DNA from: Cystobacter ferrugineus
GTDB taxonomy: Bacteria > Myxococcota > Myxococcia > Myxococcales > Myxococcaceae
Reading direction: 5' to 3'
NCBI RefSeq assembly: GCF_001887355.1
Contig: NZ_MPIN01000002.1
Location: forward strand, 780,508-844,507
Length of the DNA stretch: 64,000 bases
Shown here: piece by piece, positions 8,265-16,586 of the stretch
Layout of the letters: every line of letters begins with the position of its first letter
How positions within the stretch are numbered: position 1 is the stretch's first letter
Translations under genes and position numbers: made by a program
Notes under the pieces: generated by a model
Seen by the model: only the letters and a program-made list of their open reading frames with translations
Told to the model about the DNA's origin: nothing
Database searches by the model: none

Positions 8265-9218
8265 TCAGGGCCCCTTCGCTTTCCCCTCGGGGAAGGTGAC
8301 GTTCTCAAGGGTGAAGGTGCGCGGCCCCTGTGCTTCCCATAGCTTGAGGGTGCAGGGGCAGCCGAGCTGCGCGCGCGCCCCCTCGATGCCCACCACGACG
8401 GCACCGGCCCCATTCGCGGGGATGGGCGCCAGTGGCCAACGGGCAAGCTCCACCTGTTCCCCCGCCGAGTCCACCAGCGCCGCCCCCGCCAGCGTCCAGG
8501 GCTCCGCGCCGGGGTTTAAGAGGAGCAGCCGCACAGCCACGCTTGCCGGGCGAGTCTCCTTGGTGCGTGTGTAGCTGTAGCTCCAGGCTTCATCGATCCC
8601 GAGCGCGTTGGTTGGCCGCTTCCTGACCTGCGAGAGAATATCCTTGGGCGCCACGACTCCGGCCCCCTCCAGCCACGCGGCTTCCATGAGTCCGCCCGGT
8701 CCCTCACGCTCGGCCAGAATCCGCGCCTTGTCCTCTTGACACTGGCGCGCTTCGGCCTGTGCTTCGTCACGCTCCTTCTTGAGCACCTCGGGCGGGCGCG
8801 GCTGCCGGAACACCTCCACCCGGCGCGTCCCCTTTGACGCATGACCCACGAGCCAAAAGCTCGCGGTTGCCGGAAGCGCGCCATCCGCGAAGCGCACCGT
8901 CACACGAACCCGTTCCCCCGGCAGATAACCCGCCTTGGGAATGACGTTGAGGCTCAGGCCCTCTTTACCTACGGACCAATCCGCAAGGCGGTTCTCTGGC
9001 TGAAACTCCACCGCTCCCACGGCGAGGCGGGAGTCAAAGAAGAACGTCGTCGGCTCGTCCGCGCTAGCGCACACTTCCAGCGCTCCCTCCGGAGAGCCTG
9101 CGGCCAAGTCAAAACGCGCCGTCGCGACGCAGGGGGGGACGGGGGGCGGCTCTGCGGCTTGCGCAGCACCAGCGAGCAGGGCGGCCAGCAAGACGGCACC
9201 GGGAGAGGGGGGCAGCAC
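8265..9218 (-). CDS. DUF2381 family exported protein
   Basis: This is a 317-residue protein with a signal peptide (MLPPSPGAVLLAALLAGAAQ then AAEPPP). It has the myxobacterial DUF2381 pattern: a beta-rich N-terminal part with ADEPTTFFFDS and PKAGYLPGERVRVTVRF, a short coiled-coil (LKKERDEAQAEARQCQEDKA), and a beta-rich C-terminal part with RLLLLNPGAEPWTLAGA. The start is GTG. It is encoded 32 bases downstream of a membrane Ser/Thr kinase on the same strand; this pairing is common in myxobacteria, so it may be an extracytoplasmic partner of that kinase. Its biochemical role is unknown. Confidence 0.75.
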   Translation of the reverse strand: MLPPSPGAVLLAALLAGAAQAAEPPPVPPCVATARFDLAAGSPEGALEVCASADEPTTFFFDSRLAVGAVEFQPENRLADWSVGKEGLSLNVIPKAGYLPGERVRVTVRFADGALPATASFWLVGHASKGTRRVEVFRQPRPPEVLKKERDEAQAEARQCQEDKARILAEREGPGGLMEAAWLEGAGVVAPKDILSQVRKRPTNALGIDEAWSYSYTRTKETRPASVAVRLLLLNPGAEPWTLAGAALVDSAGEQVELARWPLAPIPANGAGAVVVGIEGARAQLGCPCTLKLWEAQGPRTFTLENVTFPEGKAKGP

Positions 9219-9250
9219 GGAAACTCAACCTCCAAAGGGCAAGGTAATAA

Positions 9251-11341
9251 TCAGGGCTGCCCGACAGGCTCAATGAGATAAACGCGCGTGTGTGTCTTGA
9301 CGTTGCCGGGCGTGCTTCCGGGATCGAGGCACACGCCCAAGCCGGAGGGGCAATCAAAATTCTTGCCGTGCTCGTCCACGTAGCCCGTGAGGACTTTCAG
9401 GCCAGCAACCAAACACACGGGGACAGTCCCCACGCCTGGAATCTTCGCCTCGGTGAAGGTGCCGAAAAGGCGGTTGTCGCCGAGCTGCCACTGTCCAAGT
9501 AGCAGGGTGCCGACAGGCAGCTTGCCCACGCGCCCGGAGATACCAACTTGGAGGGTAACACGGCCATCCTTCACCCTGACCACCTCTCCGGGCTCACCCT
9601 TGTACCTTTTGACCGTGGCGATATTGGTGCCGAACTCAACGTCGAACTGCTCGTGGGTCTTCCGCCAATCCTGGGGGCAGGAAATCGCGGGGGGCTCGGG
9701 GCGTACCTGGTTGTTGGTCGCGGTGCACCCAACACCCGTACAGCCTGCGAGCAACGCTGCCGCCATGGTTCCGCCCTTGAGTGGGAGGCGAAGGCCCGTT
9801 CGCTGCTTCTGGCTCCTGGAAGTCTCGGTCGTCGTCGGAGTGGACATAGCGTTGACGGCAAGCTTGGGAGGTTGAGCCCGAACGGGCGCCACGCTGGCCT
9901 GGACAACAGATTGCAACGGCTCCCATGGGATCGCCACTTCGTTCCCCCGAAAATCCCAGTCGGTAGAGAGGGTCCAGGCCAACTCCGGAGATGGTCTTTC
10001 CAGGCCAACCATCCCGGTCGTTCCTCCTGCGCCATCTCCGAGCCTCCAGAACCCGAGATTCACGGCCACCGCGCCCACCGTCACCAGGGCCGCCACGAGC
10101 CCCAGCAACCACCGGGCGCGACGCGGGTGGGTAGCCATGGACGGGGCGAGCTGCTCACGTCCTGGGAGCACTGGGGGCGCTACGGCGGGCGGCTCTTGCT
10201 CCCCCAGCGGCGCCACGTCACGCGGAGCGTCCACCGTTGGGGTTCGGTCCTGGTCCTCATCCATGGCGACGGGCTCGGCGTGCTCGGCCTGTTCGGAGGA
10301 CGGAGGGTCATCCTTCGGGGGCACCTGTCCACGGCGCGGACGCCACTTCCCGGCCTTGTTGTACGCGCGCAGCACCTCGTTAGGTTCCCTCAATGCCGGG
10401 TCATCAACCGTGGTGGTGAGCTGGGCATCGTTGGGATCGAACAGCGGCACATCCCACGCCGGGTCATCATCAGCCGCCTTTAGAGCACCTTCCAACGCCG
10501 CGCACAGCTCGGGGACATTTGGGTAGCGCTCAGCAGGCCATTCCGACAGCATCTTCATGCACACGCGCGAAAGGGCCACCGGCACACGAGGGTTGACCAC
10601 GTGGGGAGCCGGGGGGCGCTGGTGAAGGATCCTTTCGTGTAGTTCCTTCCGTTCGCCGCTGGGGGGAAGCTCACCAAAAGGAAGCTCGTCTGTCAGGATC
10701 CAATAAAGTGTCACCCCCAAGGCCCAAAGCTCGTCAAGCACTCCGAATTCGTAACGTTCCGCGCCGTTCGGGTTGCCACGCTCAAAGCGCAGCGGCTCAG
10801 GCGCCCTGAACTCTTCGGTTCCCGGTGGGATACGTGAGCCCGTTAGACAGACAGCGCCAACCAGCGAGGCAATCCCAAAATCAATCAGGACAGGCCGCTC
10901 TGCCGCGCCACGAATGATGATGTTTGAGGGCTTCAAATCCCGATGAAATACCCCCTCCGCGTGAACCTCACCAAGGGTCCGTGCCACATCCAGAATGATC
11001 CGCGTGGCCTTGCGTGCCGATGGATTGTGTTTCAGGGCGTATGCGTCCAACGTGGGGCCCGGCACGTGTTCCATGATGATGAACGGGTGACCGGTCACCG
11101 GGTCGGGCCAATAATCAGAGCCGATGTAACGCACAACGCAAGGATGGGTCAGGTGGTTGAGGATCGCGATCTCGCGCTTTGCCCGGCCGTCCAGGCGATC
11201 AACCGACAGAAACTTCATGGCGAAAGCCCGGCCCGCGCGCTCCACCTTGAACACAACTCCAAGGCCCCCCACGCCGAGCAGCTCGACCACCTTGTACTCG
11301 CCTATTGTCTCGCCGATCCCCGGATGCCGTGCCACGTGCAA
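9251..11341 (-). CDS. Membrane Ser/Thr protein kinase with unusual C-terminal domain
   Basis: This is a 696-residue protein. An active-looking kinase domain occupies about 14-285: glycine loop LGVGGLGVVF, lysine AMKFL, HRDLKPSN, metal-binding DFG (LIDFGIAS) and RAPEPL. A polar linker follows, then one membrane segment near 412-432, and an outside domain of about 260 residues rich in polar residues and ending in VYLIEPVGQP, with several cysteines. The start is TTG at 11341, supported by a strong AGGAGGT seven bases upstream. It lies in a minus-strand run of six genes together with two XRE regulators and a pseudokinase. The substrate is unknown. Confidence 0.85.
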   Translation of the reverse strand: MHVARHPGIGETIGEYKVVELLGVGGLGVVFKVERAGRAFAMKFLSVDRLDGRAKREIAILNHLTHPCVVRYIGSDYWPDPVTGHPFIIMEHVPGPTLDAYALKHNPSARKATRIILDVARTLGEVHAEGVFHRDLKPSNIIIRGAAERPVLIDFGIASLVGAVCLTGSRIPPGTEEFRAPEPLRFERGNPNGAERYEFGVLDELWALGVTLYWILTDELPFGELPPSGERKELHERILHQRPPAPHVVNPRVPVALSRVCMKMLSEWPAERYPNVPELCAALEGALKAADDDPAWDVPLFDPNDAQLTTTVDDPALREPNEVLRAYNKAGKWRPRRGQVPPKDDPPSSEQAEHAEPVAMDEDQDRTPTVDAPRDVAPLGEQEPPAVAPPVLPGREQLAPSMATHPRRARWLLGLVAALVTVGAVAVNLGFWRLGDGAGGTTGMVGLERPSPELAWTLSTDWDFRGNEVAIPWEPLQSVVQASVAPVRAQPPKLAVNAMSTPTTTETSRSQKQRTGLRLPLKGGTMAAALLAGCTGVGCTATNNQVRPEPPAISCPQDWRKTHEQFDVEFGTNIATVKRYKGEPGEVVRVKDGRVTLQVGISGRVGKLPVGTLLLGQWQLGDNRLFGTFTEAKIPGVGTVPVCLVAGLKVLTGYVDEHGKNFDCPSGLGVCLDPGSTPGNVKTHTRVYLIEPVGQP

Positions 11342-11520
11342 AAGCTCTACCTCCTAGATGGGGAGCTTAGCACGACCGCGCACGACGGGCTCGAACAGCG
11401 GGACCGGGGTGGTGAGTGGGCCCCTCGCTGCATGACGACCGCTCCAAGGTCGGCCGTCCCCACCACCCCCAGCAAACATCCCACGACCACCACCACCCCA
11501 GTCCCCAACTTGAGACGGTA

Positions 11521-11880
11521 CTACTCATCACGAGTAGCGACACCGTGGAGGACGCGCAGCAGCTCGCATCCTGCCCTGACCTTCGATTCTGGCCACTCGC
11601 GCATGAGGAGCACGGCGCGTTGTACCTCCGGTGAACGGTTCGTCTCCAAAGCTGCGCCGTCCTGGTTCATGCCGAGCAACGCATTTGCATCAGTGCAGAG
11701 CGCCCGCGCGATCCTCACGAACGCTCCCACTGATGGCATCAAGTGGCCTCGCTCAATGCGGCCGTAAACCTGAGCGCTCAAATCCGCCTGGGCTGCCACC
11801 TCAGCTTGCGTGAGCCCCAGTGCATTGCGAGCCTTCCGCGCGCCAGCACCTATGTTCTTCCGCAGAACGTCATCATCCAC
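11521..11880 (-). CDS. XRE-family transcriptional regulator (second of two)
   Basis: This is a 119-residue protein with a Cro/XRE helix-turn-helix at about 8-63: RKARNALGLTQAEVAAQADL, then YGRIERGHLMPSVGAFVRIA. I prefer the GTG at 11880 because GGAGG precedes it by six bases; the longer TTG frame would run into the neighbouring gene. It starts four bases after the stop of a related regulator (11885-12310), so the two are paralogues in tandem. The C-terminal half (VLLMREWPESKVRAGCELLR) is helical and may bind a partner or dimerise. Confidence 0.82.
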   Translation of the reverse strand: MDDDVLRKNIGAGARKARNALGLTQAEVAAQADLSAQVYGRIERGHLMPSVGAFVRIARALCTDANALLGMNQDGAALETNRSPEVQRAVLLMREWPESKVRAGCELLRVLHGVATRDE

Positions 11881-11884
11881 CGCA

Positions 11885-12310
11885 TCACCTCCCGCGTTCT
11901 TCTCTGCGCCTGCGGCGCTCGGCCTTCGCCTCAATAAGATGGCAGCCAGTCTTCGTTATCAGCTTTATCTGCTCAGGCTTGAGTTCTCGCACACTCCTGA
12001 GCACAGGTCGAGCGTCAGGCGGCAAATCATCTTCGCTTGACCTTATGGCAACGGGAGTGCTGCGAGGGACATCCATCCCCAGCAAGACATCGACGGAAAC
12101 CTTAAGCACCAACGCCAGTTTCACCAGCGTTCTAACGCGCGGAAGCCTGTGGCCCCGCTCGATCTTGCCGTACACCTCAATAGCAATTCCGATTCGCTCG
12201 GCAACGTCGGCTTGACTCAGCTTGGCCCGATTGCGCGCGGGTTTCAGATTCTGCCGAAGCACATTCTGTGCTTTCACCCTCCATTCTTGGTCTGCCGCCG
12301 AACCCCTCAC
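11885..12310 (-). CDS. XRE-family transcriptional regulator (first of two)
   Basis: This is a 141-residue DNA-binding protein with a Cro/XRE domain at about 18-75: ARNRAKLSQADVAERIGI and VYGKIERGHRLPRVRTLVKL. The GTG at 12310 begins two bases after the stop of the pseudokinase gene and has AGGAGGG upstream, so translation is probably coupled. The layout and the C-terminal helix (LKPEQIKLITKTGCHLIEA) match the next regulator, which points to a local duplication. A pair of similar XRE proteins could form a heteromeric repressor for the cluster. Confidence 0.82.
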   Translation of the reverse strand: MRGSAADQEWRVKAQNVLRQNLKPARNRAKLSQADVAERIGIAIEVYGKIERGHRLPRVRTLVKLALVLKVSVDVLLGMDVPRSTPVAIRSSEDDLPPDARPVLRSVRELKPEQIKLITKTGCHLIEAKAERRRRREERGR

Positions 12311-12312
12311 GA

Positions 12313-13458
12313 TCAGCCCTCCTCGTCGTCCAGGTCTGAAAGCGCGGTGCGCTCGATAGGACTTCCAAGCAAGCGCCGCGCGCTCTTTGCCGCACCGTAG
12401 ATGCCGGACAACTCAGCACCCGCAGCCTTGTCGTCAAAGGGACTCTGGAGCTTCGCCAAGTATTCGCGCAGTCCATCGCGCATCTGAGCCGCGGTAAGAC
12501 GCTCGCTCGGATCAGGCTGAAGGGCTCGGCGCACGATCTCGCCCAGACCTTTGGGCAACTGGTCAAGCCTATCCTTGAGCTGGGCAACGTCAAACCGAAG
12601 TGCGCGGTCGGCCAGGACCCCGGGATCCGTCCACACGTGCTGTTCCGTTGTAACCTTACGGGCAACGCGGGGTTTCTGGACATCCTCGGGAATGTCTACC
12701 GGGTCAAGCGCATACAGCGCCCACAACGTTTCCAACAGAGTGAGACCAAGGGAGAAAACATCCGCCCGTCCGTCAACCTTACGCGCTATGAGCGAGTCGC
12801 CAACAGGCCCCGAAGAGTCCATCACAGCCCGCCACAGCTCAGGCGCAGCATAGGCCGCGTCACCTCGAAGGATACCCGGAGGCGTCTTCAAGCGGTCGCG
12901 CAGCTCGGAGTATGCCGACCCGAAGTTCACCAGCTTGACCCGGCCGTCAAAGCCGACCCGTATACGCATCGGGCCCACGCCACGGTGAATGATGTGGAGG
13001 GGGGTCCCCTGTTTATCCGCCTGCATGTGTGCATGGTCGAGCGCGTCAGCCACCAGTGACGCAACATGGGCGGCAAAAGCGGGGGAGACCCTGCGGCCAA
13101 CCAGAAGGCTAAAATCCAATGCCGTCGCCAAGTAAAGCCCTGGCATGGACTCCGTGACAACATAAGTTGCGCGGTCAGGCGCAACCGTAATCCCGTGCAC
13201 CTTGGCGATATGGGGGTGTTCCAAGTGCAAAGCCAGTTGAACCTCTTCCCAGTATCGCCCCCGTTGCTCGCCATCCCCGGAAACCGCAACAGGTTTCAAT
13301 AGGACTTGGGTGCGCTCACCGTTCGCGACAGTGGTGCGCCACGCCTGATAAAGCGTGTCATAATCGCGATCCTCGACCTGGGTTGCATAGATCTGGTAGC
13401 GGAAGCCGTCCAGAGTGAAGTGACGATGTTTTACCCTTGGCAGCTCGGGCTTAGACAT
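12313..13458 (-). CDS. Protein kinase-fold pseudokinase
   Basis: This 381-residue protein (from ATG 13458) keeps the order of a Ser/Thr kinase domain but has lost its catalytic residues. HRD is HRG (IIHRGVGPMRIRV), DFG is NFG (LVNFGSAY), and no glycine-rich loop is apparent. The AYAAPELW segment, the DVFSLGLTLLETLWALY helix and LQPDPSERLTAAQMRDGL are kept, so the fold is likely intact. No membrane segment is visible. ATG 13458 has GGAG eight bases upstream; a TTG 18 bases earlier would overlap the preceding stop. It is probably an allosteric or scaffold partner of the active kinase two genes downstream, which is inference. Confidence 0.8.
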   Translation of the reverse strand: MSKPELPRVKHRHFTLDGFRYQIYATQVEDRDYDTLYQAWRTTVANGERTQVLLKPVAVSGDGEQRGRYWEEVQLALHLEHPHIAKVHGITVAPDRATYVVTESMPGLYLATALDFSLLVGRRVSPAFAAHVASLVADALDHAHMQADKQGTPLHIIHRGVGPMRIRVGFDGRVKLVNFGSAYSELRDRLKTPPGILRGDAAYAAPELWRAVMDSSGPVGDSLIARKVDGRADVFSLGLTLLETLWALYALDPVDIPEDVQKPRVARKVTTEQHVWTDPGVLADRALRFDVAQLKDRLDQLPKGLGEIVRRALQPDPSERLTAAQMRDGLREYLAKLQSPFDDKAAGAELSGIYGAAKSARRLLGSPIERTALSDLDDEEG

Positions 13459-13472
13459 TGCACGTCTCCAGG

Positions 13473-14072
13473 TCAATTTCGGTCGAGCTTGGGCGCGTCA
13501 GCCTGGGGCCAGTTGACTCCGGAATTGCGGTAGTACCTACCCAGCTCGTAACCTCCCACCCCGGCACTGGTTGGCGAAACCTGCACTGCGCCAACACAGT
13601 AGGCGGGAACGCCCGTAAGCGCTGCGGCGAGATAGCCTTCTGGAGTGAGCACGAACAGGTCGCGATACTCCTGCACCATCATGCCCAGGCCCACTCTCGA
13701 AACGCTGGCCCCCTTGGTCTCGACGTACCGCAGTAGCTCGTCAGCCACGAAGCGCGGGGCATACTGGCGCGGCACGGATGGGAGGATCGCCAGACTGCGG
13801 CGCAACATCGTGGCCTGTTCTGGAGACACCTCGCGGATCTGGGGGATACTGCTCGCGGACAGCCCGGCCCCCAGCAGCAGGGCGCCGAACTCATCCAGAC
13901 CCGCCAGCGTGTCCCGCGTAGCGGCGAGGGCCAGCGGCGGCGGCTGACTGGCGCAAGCACATGGACCAATGACGACAAGCAGGGTCAGGACGACAGCCAG
14001 GCCACGAGACAAAAGCAATCTCTCAAAGGCAATACGAATCCAGAACCGCAGAGTGTAGAACTCAGCAGGCAT
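13473..14072 (-). CDS. Exported protein of unknown function, first gene of the kinase cluster
   Basis: This is a 199-residue protein with an N-terminal hydrophobic segment (LAVVLTLLVVIGPCACAS) that could be a signal anchor or a lipoprotein signal ending at a cysteine. The rest is mixed alpha/beta, with YAPRFVADELLRYVETKGA and LTPEGYLAAALTGVPAYCVG. I recognise no family. The insertion sequence ends only 18 bases upstream of the ATG, so the original promoter has been displaced, and the cluster may now be read from the insertion sequence or from within. Confidence 0.6.
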   Translation of the reverse strand: MPAEFYTLRFWIRIAFERLLLSRGLAVVLTLLVVIGPCACASQPPPLALAATRDTLAGLDEFGALLLGAGLSASSIPQIREVSPEQATMLRRSLAILPSVPRQYAPRFVADELLRYVETKGASVSRVGLGMMVQEYRDLFVLTPEGYLAAALTGVPAYCVGAVQVSPTSAGVGGYELGRYYRNSGVNWPQADAPKLDRN

Positions 14073-14090
14073 GGGAACCTCGTGCAGTCA

Positions 14091-15402
14091 GGTAAGGCAT
14101 TGGAAAAGTATAAGTTGACCAACTTCACTTGGCGCGACGCGGCTCCAAGCAATAATTCCAGTCGCCATGGAACTCATCCTTGCGCAGCGCCAATCGCTTC
14201 ATTTCCGCCTTCGTGATCTCGATGCCCGTCGGATACTTCTTCTTGTCCAAGCGCGCCCTGACGCGCAGACCCTTTTTAGTTTGCGTTCTGCCGATGAGGT
14301 TGACGACTGTCTCAAAACTGGTCAGTGGCTTGCCCCTCCAGTTCTGGGTGATGTGACAGAAGAGCCGATGTTCGATCTTGTTCCACTTGCTCGTTCCTGG
14401 CGGGAAGTGGCACACATGAATATTCAGTCCCGTGTCATCGGCCAGCTCTTGTAGTTCTTTCTTCCAGGCGCGTGTGCGATACCCGTTGCTACCGCCAGCA
14501 TCTGCCGTGATGAGAAGTTCCGTCGCATTCGGATAGGCTGGCAAACCCATCGTTCTCCACCATTGGCGAATCGATGCGACGGCAAAAGCCGGTGTGTCAT
14601 GATCGCGCCCGACACTCACCCACGCCTCGTTGCGGGTCATGTCGAAGACTCCGTAGGGGATCGCCTTGCCCACCGCATCGTCGGGAAAGTCGTGGACGTT
14701 GACCTCTTCCGGTTGCCCCTTCGGTTCCCACTCACGGCCTGCGTTCCTGAAGTTCCCGACGAGTTCCTTCTTCTTCGTATCGACGGAGATGACGGGTTGG
14801 TTTCGCGCCTGGAAGTCCTCCACCATCGCGCTGATGTGCTCGAATTGCGCGTTGCGATCCACATGGTCCGTGCCCTCATGGCTCTTGCGCAATGCGTGGA
14901 GGCTATAGCCCAGCTCGTGCAGCTTCTTTCCGACACTCGTGTGACTGACGATGAACCCCTGGTTGCGCAACTCCACGGCCAGAATCCGCGTGCTTTTGCA
15001 TGTCCATCGCAGCGGCGACATCGGATCCCCTCTCGTGGTCGGCGCAACCAGACGCTCGAGTGCCTCGACCCATCCTCCCTGCACCAAGGCCAACGCCTTG
15101 CGGCCACCGCCAGGCCGACGCTGACGTCCAATGACTACTTCGCCTTTCTTCAACTCCTCGCGGCCTGCTCGGATCGTCGCCCGCGCCAAACCAGTCGCGC
15201 TCGCAACCACCGCGTCGCCACCGTAGCCTATCGTGCGTGACTCCGTCGCTGCCCACAATCGACGTGCCCTCTCATTCAGGACGCCTTCAAGAGCGAGATA
15301 CTTGGCACGGAGGGCCGCTTCCAGTTTCGAGTCGTGCCTCATGAAGTAGCCAGATCACAGATCGTGGAAGTTGGCAACGTTATTGTTTTCCAGTGCCTTA
15401 CC
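14091..15402 (-). mobile_element. ISAzo13-type insertion sequence
   Basis: This 1312-bp element contains one transposase gene. Its ends are 30-bp imperfect inverted repeats: 14091-14120 begins GGTAAGGCATTGGAAAAG, and the complement of 15373-15402 begins GGTAAGGCACTGGAAAAC; 23 of 30 positions agree. There is no matching short duplication in the flanks (left TCA, right AAT). The right flank is the interrupted prohead protease gene and the left flank does not continue it, so a deletion has followed insertion. Confidence 0.82.
14125..15342 (-). CDS. ISAzo13 family transposase
   Basis: This is a 405-residue DDE-type transposase. The N-terminal part is a helix-turn-helix (ATGLARATIRAGREELKKGE) followed by a second HTH (GFIVSHTSVGKKLHELGY). 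The catalytic core has ISVDTKKKELVG with the first aspartate, LLITADAGGSNGYR with the second, and SKWNKIEHRLF with the glutamate. These are the family hallmarks of ISAzo13. The frame is intact from ATG to stop inside well-preserved inverted repeats, so the copy may still be active. Confidence 0.9.
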   Translation of the reverse strand: MRHDSKLEAALRAKYLALEGVLNERARRLWAATESRTIGYGGDAVVASATGLARATIRAGREELKKGEVVIGRQRRPGGGRKALALVQGGWVEALERLVAPTTRGDPMSPLRWTCKSTRILAVELRNQGFIVSHTSVGKKLHELGYSLHALRKSHEGTDHVDRNAQFEHISAMVEDFQARNQPVISVDTKKKELVGNFRNAGREWEPKGQPEEVNVHDFPDDAVGKAIPYGVFDMTRNEAWVSVGRDHDTPAFAVASIRQWWRTMGLPAYPNATELLITADAGGSNGYRTRAWKKELQELADDTGLNIHVCHFPPGTSKWNKIEHRLFCHITQNWRGKPLTSFETVVNLIGRTQTKKGLRVRARLDKKKYPTGIEITKAEMKRLALRKDEFHGDWNYCLEPRRAK

Positions 15403-15660
15403 AATGGGCAGCGCGGGCTCGGCTCCCGTGCTCGCTGCCTGCGCGCCGTCGTCGTGATTGAACAGAACGACGCCGTTCGCGTTGTAGCCCTCGACGCGCC
15501 AACCCTTGACGCTCAGGCGATCCGAGTAGCGATCGAAGTCACCGTCGCTCGCCTTGAACGTATAGACACGTTGACCGCTCCCAGCCTCGACGGCGGTTAG
15601 CGCAGCCGCATCCTTCCGAACGGCTGCAAGCTGAAGAGAGCGTGTGATCGCATTGGGCAT
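15403..15660 (-). pseudogene. Phage prohead protease (HK97 family), N-terminal remnant
   Basis: The frame starts at ATG 15660 and reads MPNAITRSL, then YTFKASDGDFDRYSDRLSVK, GWRVEGYNANGVVLFNHD and LPIGKA. This is the N-terminal part of HK97-type prohead maturation proteases, including the strand motif with V.LFNHD and PIG before the region of the catalytic histidine. The gene is cut after PIG by the end of the insertion sequence and nothing homologous continues beyond it. It shows that the element once contained a tailed-phage morphogenesis module. Confidence 0.7.
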
Positions 15661-15696
15661 CGCTCCCGCTAAATGGGTGCGGTTTTTGTCCGTGGC

Positions 15697-16083
15697 TCAA
15701 TCGCCGCTGACGGCGTCGGCGCTCACTTCTGCCGAGCTGCCTGCGGAAGGCGTCGGCGTCTGTTGGGGCGCGCTTGGTTGCTGGCCGGGCAAAAGCCGGG
15801 CATTGGAGCCACCAGACGCGAGAGACAGCACGGCGGGCCTGTGGAGGGGCTCCAGGAGCGCGGCAGCCGACGCTCGGGCGAGTGCGGTGCCAAGGGCGGG
15901 CAGCGGCACCTCGGGACCGTGGAGCGTGGCGGGGTGTGCCTGCTCAGCCCGTAGCCGACGCAGCGGCATCCAGCCGGTTATGGGGGTCGTTTCGGCAAGA
16001 TTTCGGGGGGGACGGACGGCAAAACCCAACCGAGCCCGCGAGTTTTTTTGGAAATTTTCTGAGCGTGTGCGACCTCCGAGCAA
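15697..16083 (-). other. Possible tail of a phage portal gene
   Basis: A minus-strand frame of up to 128 codons ends 36 bases before the prohead protease start. Its last 70 residues are Ala/Pro/Ser-rich (PSAPQQTPTPSAGSSAEVSA). In tailed-phage modules the portal gene normally precedes the protease and often ends in such a low-complexity tail, so this could be a portal remnant. There is no recognisable portal core and opposite-strand frames are similar in length, so the assignment is weak. Confidence 0.22.
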
Positions 16084-16233
16084 GGTTGAGAGCGGCCCCG
16101 CATCGGAAAAGCTTGCCGGGGGGGCACCCTTCCAGGCGCGGCAGACTCAGGGCGCGCGGCCCCCAACCCTTTCAGGCGTCAACTGGCTTATGACTCACGA
16201 GCCATCACAAACTTATAACCCCATAGAGAACTG

Positions 16234-16520
16234 ATGTAGGAGTAGTATATAAGAGTATATGAACATATATGAGGTAGACGGCTATAGAAGTTTAGAAACC
16301 AGCTCAAAGCCGATTGACGTGAGCCACTTCTCCCCGGCGAGGCTGCCTGCCGTTCAAGGAACCAAGCCCCCAGACCCGGCAAGGTGTCACGCTGTCAAGC
16401 CGTCAAGCCTTGAATCTATAAACTCCTATAGAAAAAGCTCATGTAGGAGTAGTATATAGGTATACATGAGGTATAGGGCTATAGGATTGTTGGAACAGCC
16501 CAATTGACGCTTGACGGTTG
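16234..16520. repeat. AT-rich imperfect direct repeats upstream of xis-int
   Basis: ATGTAGGAGTAGTATATA at 16234-16251 is repeated exactly at 16441-16458. Both copies continue with related AT-rich sequence (tATGAGGTA, GGCTATAG) and end in ATTGACG. A third partial, inverted copy (ACTCCTATAG) lies near 16420. The base composition is strikingly AT-rich for this genome. The position just upstream of the excisionase and integrase genes fits a control or recombination-accessory region such as Xis or repressor sites. I see no gene between 16100 and 16580. Confidence 0.55.
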
Positions 16521-16586
16521 ACACCCGCCGCTCCGCTGCCGCTGCTGGCCTGGGCCACGTCAAGAATCCGCACCCATTTAGGCGTT

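Larger units (their letters stand above)
15669..16581. repeat. Inverted 14-bp repeat flanking the phage remnant
   Basis: CTAAATGGGTGCGG at 15669-15682 occurs inverted at 16568-16581. Weaker similarity continues beyond (a shared CGTGGC eight bases on). The pair brackets 0.9 kb without convincing genes, including the AT-rich repeats. It could be a regulator site near phage genes or the ends of a small element. Confidence 0.4.

Noticed and set aside
14088..15405. Target-site duplication of the insertion sequence
   Set aside because: The bases next to the two ends differ (TCA and AAT), so no duplication can be claimed.
15644..16234. A 196-codon plus-strand gene
   Set aside because: Low-complexity product with no ribosome site; it overlaps the phage remnant on the other strand and spans the base-composition change.
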